Virus record (IMG/VR): IMGVR_UViG_3300032560_000113
Coordinates: 1-24,042 of that record
Direction: 5' to 3' (one strand)
DNA length: 24,042 nucleotides
Source: a virus
Within the stretch, counting starts at the first letter, position 1. Every line of letters starts with the position of its first letter. The notes beneath the pieces are model-generated. The model searched no databases, was not told where the DNA came from, and saw only the letters and a program-made list of their open reading frames with translations. Positions 21,252 through 24,042 of this stretch are shown here, piece by piece. A program made the position numbers and the translations under genes.

Positions 21252-21367
21252 AACTGAGCTTGGTAACCTCAGTATAAAGCTGTTAAGTCAGACTCCGACC
21301 CCGTATGGGGTAGTTATTCCTTAAAAGGATAAGTTACCACGGGGTCTGTCTTAACAGCTTTTTTTTT
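21252..21367 (+). ncRNA. Predicted small structured RNA with own promoter and terminator
   Basis: Expected to start near 21252 from the consensus promoter. First hairpin: ACTGAG 21253-21258 with CTCAGT 21268-21273. Main stem: AAAGCTGTTAAG 21276-21287 with CTTAACAGCTTT 21350-21361, 12 perfect pairs. Inside it GACCCCGT 21297-21304 can pair with ACGGGGTC 21339-21346, or ACCCC can pair locally with GGGGT (21298-21311), and TCCT-TAAA-AGGA forms a small hairpin. The first loop TGGTAAC (21261-21267) is complementary to GTTACCA (21333-21339), so a pseudoknot or switch is possible. No open frame of note lies here. Role unknown: regulatory sRNA or attenuator. Confidence 0.55.
21276..21367 (+). terminator. 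Strong intrinsic terminator
   Basis: The 12-bp stem AAAGCTGTTAAG/CTTAACAGCTTT is followed by a run of nine T (21359-21367), as for rho-independent termination. The stem carries a 62-base structured loop, which is long for a plain terminator. Confidence 0.65.
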
Positions 21368-21375
21368 ACCCGTAC

Positions 21376-21711
21376 TCCGCACGATAGCAAGCACCCCAGT
21401 CGTGGTGGCGCGGAAGGAAAGCGTACACGGTATGCAACTGTGTGATTGATGATGGTGGATGCGTAGGCTGATACGCAACAATAGTCGTGAGTGCCAATGT
21501 CGAGCCGATATTTAAGGACGGTTGGCAAACTGGAGTTCAGTACCAGTCACCATCATCAATCACATGGGCTAGGGGGCAGTTCCCGAACAATCCGTGCGAC
21601 TGGTCGAATCATCAAGTCGGGGGCATAACGTATCCAACCGTTAGCATGATGATCCACGCAAGTGGGGTGAAGCACCTTCTCCTTCCTTACCTCTTCAATG
21701 GGGTAGGGGGG
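21376..21711 (+). ncRNA. Predicted large branched RNA fold (no protein gene)
   Basis: No convincing protein gene is seen here but many perfect helices occur. TCCGC 21376-21380 pairs with GCGGA 21410-21414; GCGTAC 21421-21426 with GTATGC 21430-21435 (one G-U). A 21-bp helix pairs 21438-21458 with 21547-21567, 18 Watson-Crick and three G-U. It encloses TGCGTA/TACGCA (21460-21477), TGCCAA/TTGGCA (21492-21527) and ACTGG/CCAGT (21529-21547), making a multi-way junction. Then CGACT/AGTCG (21597-21619), AACG/CGTT (21627-21642), CCAC-GCAA-GTGG (21654-21665, GNRA loop), GGTG-AAG-CACC (21666-21676), and a 12-bp hairpin 21682-21711. G-U pairs are allowed only if the plus strand is transcribed. No clear own promoter. 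Confidence 0.5.
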
Positions 21712-21735
21712 TCTTTGGGTGAAGGATAATAAAGG

Positions 21736-21749
21736 TTGATAATAATCAA
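21736..21749. repeat. TTGAT-AATA-ATCAA dyad in AT-rich leader
   Basis: A perfect 5-bp dyad within an AT-rich stretch (about 21725-21790) between the structured region and the oxygenase gene. Possibly a protein-binding site or origin component; no DnaA-box series is seen. Confidence 0.25.
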
Positions 21750-21778
21750 TCAAAAGTGAAATTTTAATTTTTTGAAAA

Positions 21779-21795
21779 GCTAATTTTGTGTTAGA
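21779..21795. promoter_or_regulatory. CTAA-N7-TTAG element, copy 2
   Basis: GCTAATTTTGTGTTAGA, then CTT, ends 27 bases before ATG 21823. It differs from copy 1 at two positions. A T-rich TTTTGA sits 16 bases before the TAGACT part, so a promoter is possible. Confidence 0.5.
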
Positions 21796-21822
21796 CTTTT
21801 GAGAACTAACACAGGAGAGAAC

Positions 21823-22488
21823 ATGGATAAGCTTGAGGAATTTCACTACTTCACTACACCTGTCTACGCGGTGAAGAAACCTGATTTTTTACCTGCTGTA
21901 CGGGCTGTGTCTACAAAGTACTTGGATAAATCCAGAGCCCAAAAGAAAACCAAAAGACCGATCACTGTGATGAGTGCGAACTACTCACATGAAAAGTCAA
22001 TTGCTGAATTTGCGCAGTACGTTTCCCAGACTGCATGGAATATTTTGAATGCGCAAGGTTACAACGTGGATGCCAAGGTGACTTACTTCATGGAAATGTG
22101 GAGCCATGAGCACAACCACATGTCTCACATTGATCCACACATTCACCACAATGGATCTCAGATATCTGCGTTTTACTTTTTGGATGTACCGCAGAATGGT
22201 TGCAAGTTGGTGATCCATGATCCAAGGGAAGCCAAGCAAATTGTGAGCTTGCCTGAGAAGACACCTAAGATGGTGACACCTGCGGCCAATCAAGTGGTGT
22301 TTAACCCCGAAGCAGGTACGCTTATTTTGTTCAATGCATGGGTGAGACATTCATTAACGCGTAACCTCAACAAGACGGCACCATTACGTTTTGTTCATAT
22401 GAACCTTTCTGTTGCGCCCACACCCTCTTCTACTTCTAAGAAAAACCAACCACCCAAACCAGTTGAACCCAAAGTGGAGATCATATGA
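21823..22488 (+). CDS. 2OG-Fe(II) oxygenase-like protein
   Basis: A 221-residue protein starting at ATG 21823 behind AGGAGAG; an upstream TTG at 21799 lacks a ribosome site. The core resembles the phage 2OG-FeII_Oxy family: EMWSHEHNHMSHIDPHIHHNG (91-111, likely iron-binding histidines within HIHHN), SAFYFLDVPQNGCKLVIHDPR (115-135), and PEAGTLILFNAWVRHSLTRN (162-181) with the distal His176 and Arg180 for 2-oxoglutarate. Such enzymes hydroxylate protein or nucleic acid substrates; the target in phages is generally unknown. The tail is a Pro/Lys linker (PTPSSTSKKNQPPKPVEPK). The gene follows a conserved TTAGA element and overlaps the next gene by four bases. Confidence 0.75.
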   Translation: MDKLEEFHYFTTPVYAVKKPDFLPAVRAVSTKYLDKSRAQKKTKRPITVMSANYSHEKSIAEFAQYVSQTAWNILNAQGYNVDAKVTYFMEMWSHEHNHMSHIDPHIHHNGSQISAFYFLDVPQNGCKLVIHDPREAKQIVSLPEKTPKMVTPAANQVVFNPEAGTLILFNAWVRHSLTRNLNKTAPLRFVHMNLSVAPTPSSTSKKNQPPKPVEPKVEII

Positions 22489-22721
22489 AATTCAGGATTC
22501 GATTCAATAAGTCACGCGGTCAAGAAGGACGTGGAACTATGGATCACGTCTGGAGAGTGTTCGCTGATGATAAAGAATACCTAGTCAAACACGTTCAGTT
22601 GAACACCATCTGCAAAAGCGAGAAGCAAGAAGGCTCTGATGATTGGAACATTGTTTGCGAAGGCGAGATGACCATCGACAAAGAAACTTCAACAATAACT
22701 ATTGATAACAATCTAATTTGA
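22485..22721 (+). CDS. Conserved small phage protein, 78 residues
   Basis: ATG 22485 overlaps the oxygenase stop by four bases. The N-terminal half KFRIRFNKSRGQEGRGTMDH, then VWRVFADDKEYLVKHVQLN, matches a short phage family I recognise (RGT.DHVWRVFE.GKEY..KH). The C-terminal half is acidic and beta-like (DWNIVCEGEMTIDKETSTITI). No catalytic motif is known to me. The stop TGA lies within the third copy of the TCTAA-N7-TTAGA element, so the end of this gene and the control of the next are interlocked. Confidence 0.6.
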   Translation: MKFRIRFNKSRGQEGRGTMDHVWRVFADDKEYLVKHVQLNTICKSEKQEGSDDWNIVCEGEMTIDKETSTITIDNNLI

Positions 22722-22728
22722 TGTTAGA
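22712..22728. promoter_or_regulatory. TCTAA-N7-TTAGA element, copy 3
   Basis: TCTAATTTGATGTTAGA, followed by CTT, overlaps the end of the preceding gene and ends 37 bases before the chosen ATG 22766 of the next. It shares TCTAATT and TGTTAGACT with the other two copies, despite being constrained by coding. Confidence 0.45.
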
Positions 22729-22765
22729 CTTCCCTTGCCACGATATTGTGGTTAAGGGGAAGACA

Positions 22766-23050
22766 ATGACGAATGAAGAATTAGATATTGCAATCAAAAC
22801 ACATGAAAAGCGGCGCGTAAGATTTATTAAAGAAGAACTGTCAGATGATGATGCACATGACTTGGCTGACAAACTTTTTGAGCGCGATAAAGAGGGCTTT
22901 GATGATAGGCGGCTTTGTTTTGAATGTAAGAGCTATGACGACAAGACTACGCATTGCACGGCTTACAAGGACGGATTAGGTAAGACGTATAGACCCCTTA
23001 GATTTATTCTTCAACGGTGCGATAAATTTGTTTTAAGGGGAAAGAAATGA
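22766..23050 (+). CDS. Small four-cysteine (zinc-binding-like) phage protein
   Basis: A 94-residue protein. ATG 22766 with AAGGGGA upstream is preferred over TTG 22718 or ATG 22721, which lie inside the regulatory element. The N-terminal half is charged and helical (DDDAHDLADKLFERDK), then DRRLCFECKSY and HCTAY, ending FILQRCDKF. Cys51, Cys54, Cys64 and Cys85 suggest a zinc site. The pattern D-RR-LC-EC...C......LQRC.F is familiar from many phage and plasmid proteins of Burkholderiales and Pseudomonas. Function unknown. It overlaps the resolvase gene by four bases. Confidence 0.65.
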   Translation: MTNEELDIAIKTHEKRRVRFIKEELSDDDAHDLADKLFERDKEGFDDRRLCFECKSYDDKTTHCTAYKDGLGKTYRPLRFILQRCDKFVLRGKK

Positions 23051-23502
23051 AATTGATTGTGGGAATAGACCCTGGCGCCACAGGTGCCCTAGTTCTCATC
23101 GAGGACGACAAACCCATCGAGTGGACAATCATGCCCACTTACAAAGTTGGCTCTGCCACTCGCGTTCACGCATCTGAAATTGCACACTTTTTAGACTACG
23201 GCAAATACGTTGATCACGTCTACATCGAAAGTGTCCATGCTATGCCTAGCCAAGGTGTTACCTCCATGTTTAACTTTGGCCATTCAGTTGGCACAGTGAT
23301 GGGCGTGGTCGGCGCTTTAGGATATCCACACACACTGGTTACACCTCAGAAGTGGAAGAAGGGCGCAGGGCTTGTAGGAACCGATAAGGACGCCGCAAGA
23401 GCTCGCGCAATACAGTTGTGGCCACAATGGAAAGAACTGTCTCAAAAGGGCAAAGGACAAGCTTATGCGGACGCGGCATTGATCGCGGTGTTTGGATCAT
23501 GA
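23047..23502 (+). CDS. RuvC-like Holliday junction resolvase
   Basis: A 151-residue nuclease of the RNase H-like fold. It has IVGIDPGATGALV (4-16) with Asp8, VYIESVHAMPSQGV (58-71) with Glu61, the PQKWKK segment (100-105) and the end DKDAARARA, then KGKGQAYADAALIA (about 134-147) with Asp142. These are the four acidic positions and loops expected for phage RuvC-like resolvases, which cut branched DNA during recombination and before packaging. The length is close to the family's usual 150-160. ATGA coupling at both ends fits an operon with the four-cysteine protein and the small genes that follow. Confidence 0.85.
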   Translation: MKLIVGIDPGATGALVLIEDDKPIEWTIMPTYKVGSATRVHASEIAHFLDYGKYVDHVYIESVHAMPSQGVTSMFNFGHSVGTVMGVVGALGYPHTLVTPQKWKKGAGLVGTDKDAARARAIQLWPQWKELSQKGKGQAYADAALIAVFGS

Positions 23503-23681
23503 CTAAAGAAGAAATCATTAAGATGGTTAAACAAACTCAATTTTTTACTATGATCACAATTCAAGCAAATGGAGAAGCTATATACACTTTTGACATAGAT
23601 GCTCTTCAATCTTTTGCTAATTTAGTAGCTCAAAAAGAACGAAGAGAAATCATTGAGTGGCTTTGCTATTACAAGGATTGA
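23499..23681 (+). CDS. Small protein, 60 residues, related in layout to the next gene
   Basis: ATG 23499 overlaps the resolvase stop (ATGA); a longer upstream frame lies within the resolvase gene. The protein starts TKEEIIKMVKQTQFF and includes IDALQSFANLVAQKERREIIEWL. The next gene starts TDKEIIELAKQAGW and has LETFAKLIAQHKREECAKIA, so the two look like diverged duplicates of a common small phage family (E-I-I-x-x-A/V-K-Q ... L..FA.L(V/I)AQ..R.E). No function is known to me. Confidence 0.6.
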   Translation: MTKEEIIKMVKQTQFFTMITIQANGEAIYTFDIDALQSFANLVAQKERREIIEWLCYYKD

Positions 23682-23683
23682 AA

Positions 23684-23929
23684 ATGACTGACAAAGAAAT
23701 CATAGAGTTGGCTAAACAGGCGGGTTGGGAGATGGATGACAGCCTTGTGCTTGAGCCTGAAATCGTTTGGTATATCAGCCAAGGACAACTTGAAACCTTT
23801 GCCAAACTAATAGCACAGCATAAGCGTGAGGAATGTGCAAAGATTGCTGACTCATACGCAGATGGGTTAGAGCGTAATTACTCTGAAATTATTGCGGACA
23901 AAATCCGAGCAAGGAAAAATAATGAATAA
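23684..23929 (+). CDS. Small phage protein, 81 residues
   Basis: ATG 23684 lies two bases after the previous stop; the frame is open nine codons further back but inside the preceding gene. It begins TDKEIIELAKQAGWEMDDS and includes QLETFAKLIAQHKREECAKI and ADKIRARKN, the common layout of small phage proteins of unknown function (E.I.ELA.QAG...... L..FA.L(I/V)..ERE.CA). The C-terminal eight bases overlap the next gene. Likely a diverged sibling of 23499-23681 and of the leftward 15098-15316 protein. Confidence 0.65.
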   Translation: MTDKEIIELAKQAGWEMDDSLVLEPEIVWYISQGQLETFAKLIAQHKREECAKIADSYADGLERNYSEIIADKIRARKNNE

Positions 23930-24042
23930 ATTTGGAATGGCAGAAGTAAAAGGTGAGGGTGAGCCAGTCTTTGGGCATGACTTTGTACCTGATCCAAACG
24001 CAGTAGAAACAACATGGATTGAGTTCAGTTTACCTGTGGCGT
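23922..24042 (+). CDS. Start of a further protein (3' partial)
   Basis: ATG 23922 overlaps the previous gene by eight bases and has AAGGAAA upstream. The 40 visible residues begin MNKFGMAEVKGEGEPVF and include GHDFVPDPNAVETTWIEF before the window ends. There is no stop in the visible part. Nothing in the fragment identifies the family. Confidence 0.5.
   Translation, partial: MNKFGMAEVKGEGEPVFGHDFVPDPNAVETTWIEFSLPVA

Noticed and set aside
21334-21528. Minus-strand frame ending in RVRFPSAPP, and a CGCGCCACCA end suggestive of a tRNA 3' end
   Set aside because: No T-loop, anticodon arm or matching acceptor 5' strand is found, so no tRNA is called.
21487-21729. 80-residue open frame starting at GTG
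   Set aside because: No ribosome site, unlike any family I know, and it runs through the 21-bp helix and other hairpins, which explain the sequence better as RNA.
21556-21846. 96-residue minus-strand open frame
   Set aside because: Lies across the structured region and the promoter-like element, with no coding signs; G-U pairs indicate plus-strand transcription.

Overview
The window is a contiguous piece of a double-stranded DNA phage genome. It is tightly packed: ATGA or TAATG overlaps join most genes, and virion, lysis, nuclease and replication genes are all present. No bacterial housekeeping genes, integrase or tRNA were seen. The gene families recall short-tailed (podovirus-type) phages or prophages of freshwater Betaproteobacteria (Burkholderiales). 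That host assignment is inference from remembered protein families, not a search result.

Layout. (1) 1-3707, rightward: end of a tail fibre with an intramolecular chaperone tail, a small fibre-associated protein, several small membrane proteins, then a lysis cassette. The cassette holds an inner-membrane spanin, an outer-membrane spanin embedded in another frame, a 24-residue membrane peptide and a GH19 endolysin. (2) 3766-15055, rightward: head-tail adaptor-like protein, a GIY-YIG homing endonuclease, fibre-like protein, gp10/nozzle-like protein, two small proteins, and four large proteins that look like internal or ejected virion components. (3) 15098-17212, leftward: a small protein, a PD-(D/E)XK nuclease, an HNH homing endonuclease and an SSB-like protein. 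(4) 17213-17323: a divergent control region. (5) 17324-21235, rightward: HTH regulator, ParB-like protein, SF2 helicase, a conserved unknown protein, Toprim primase-like protein. (6) 21236-21822: about 590 bases with no convincing protein gene but strong RNA structure. (7) 21823 to the end, rightward: 2OG-Fe(II) oxygenase, small proteins, RuvC-like resolvase and further small proteins.

The most unusual signal is at 8983-12177. A virion-type protein with an otherwise ordinary C-terminus carries a roughly 290-residue domain that is nearly half cysteine. Cysteine spacing changes from every third residue, to CC every fifth residue, to almost continuous CC pairs, and the DNA contains 24-bp and 69-bp tandem repeats. 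The next gene, a probable structural partner, is also cysteine-rich (about 23 of 398), whereas the two following large virion proteins have no cysteine at all. This suggests a paired disulphide-linked or metal-binding virion module.

The second signal is the non-coding stretch at 21236-21822. It holds a consensus promoter, a compact structured RNA ending in a strong terminator, and then a branched fold closed by a 21-bp helix. The third is a 17-bp dyad (TCTAA-N7-TTAGA) that occurs three times, each 23-37 bases upstream of a rightward start codon, and probably links the early transcription units.
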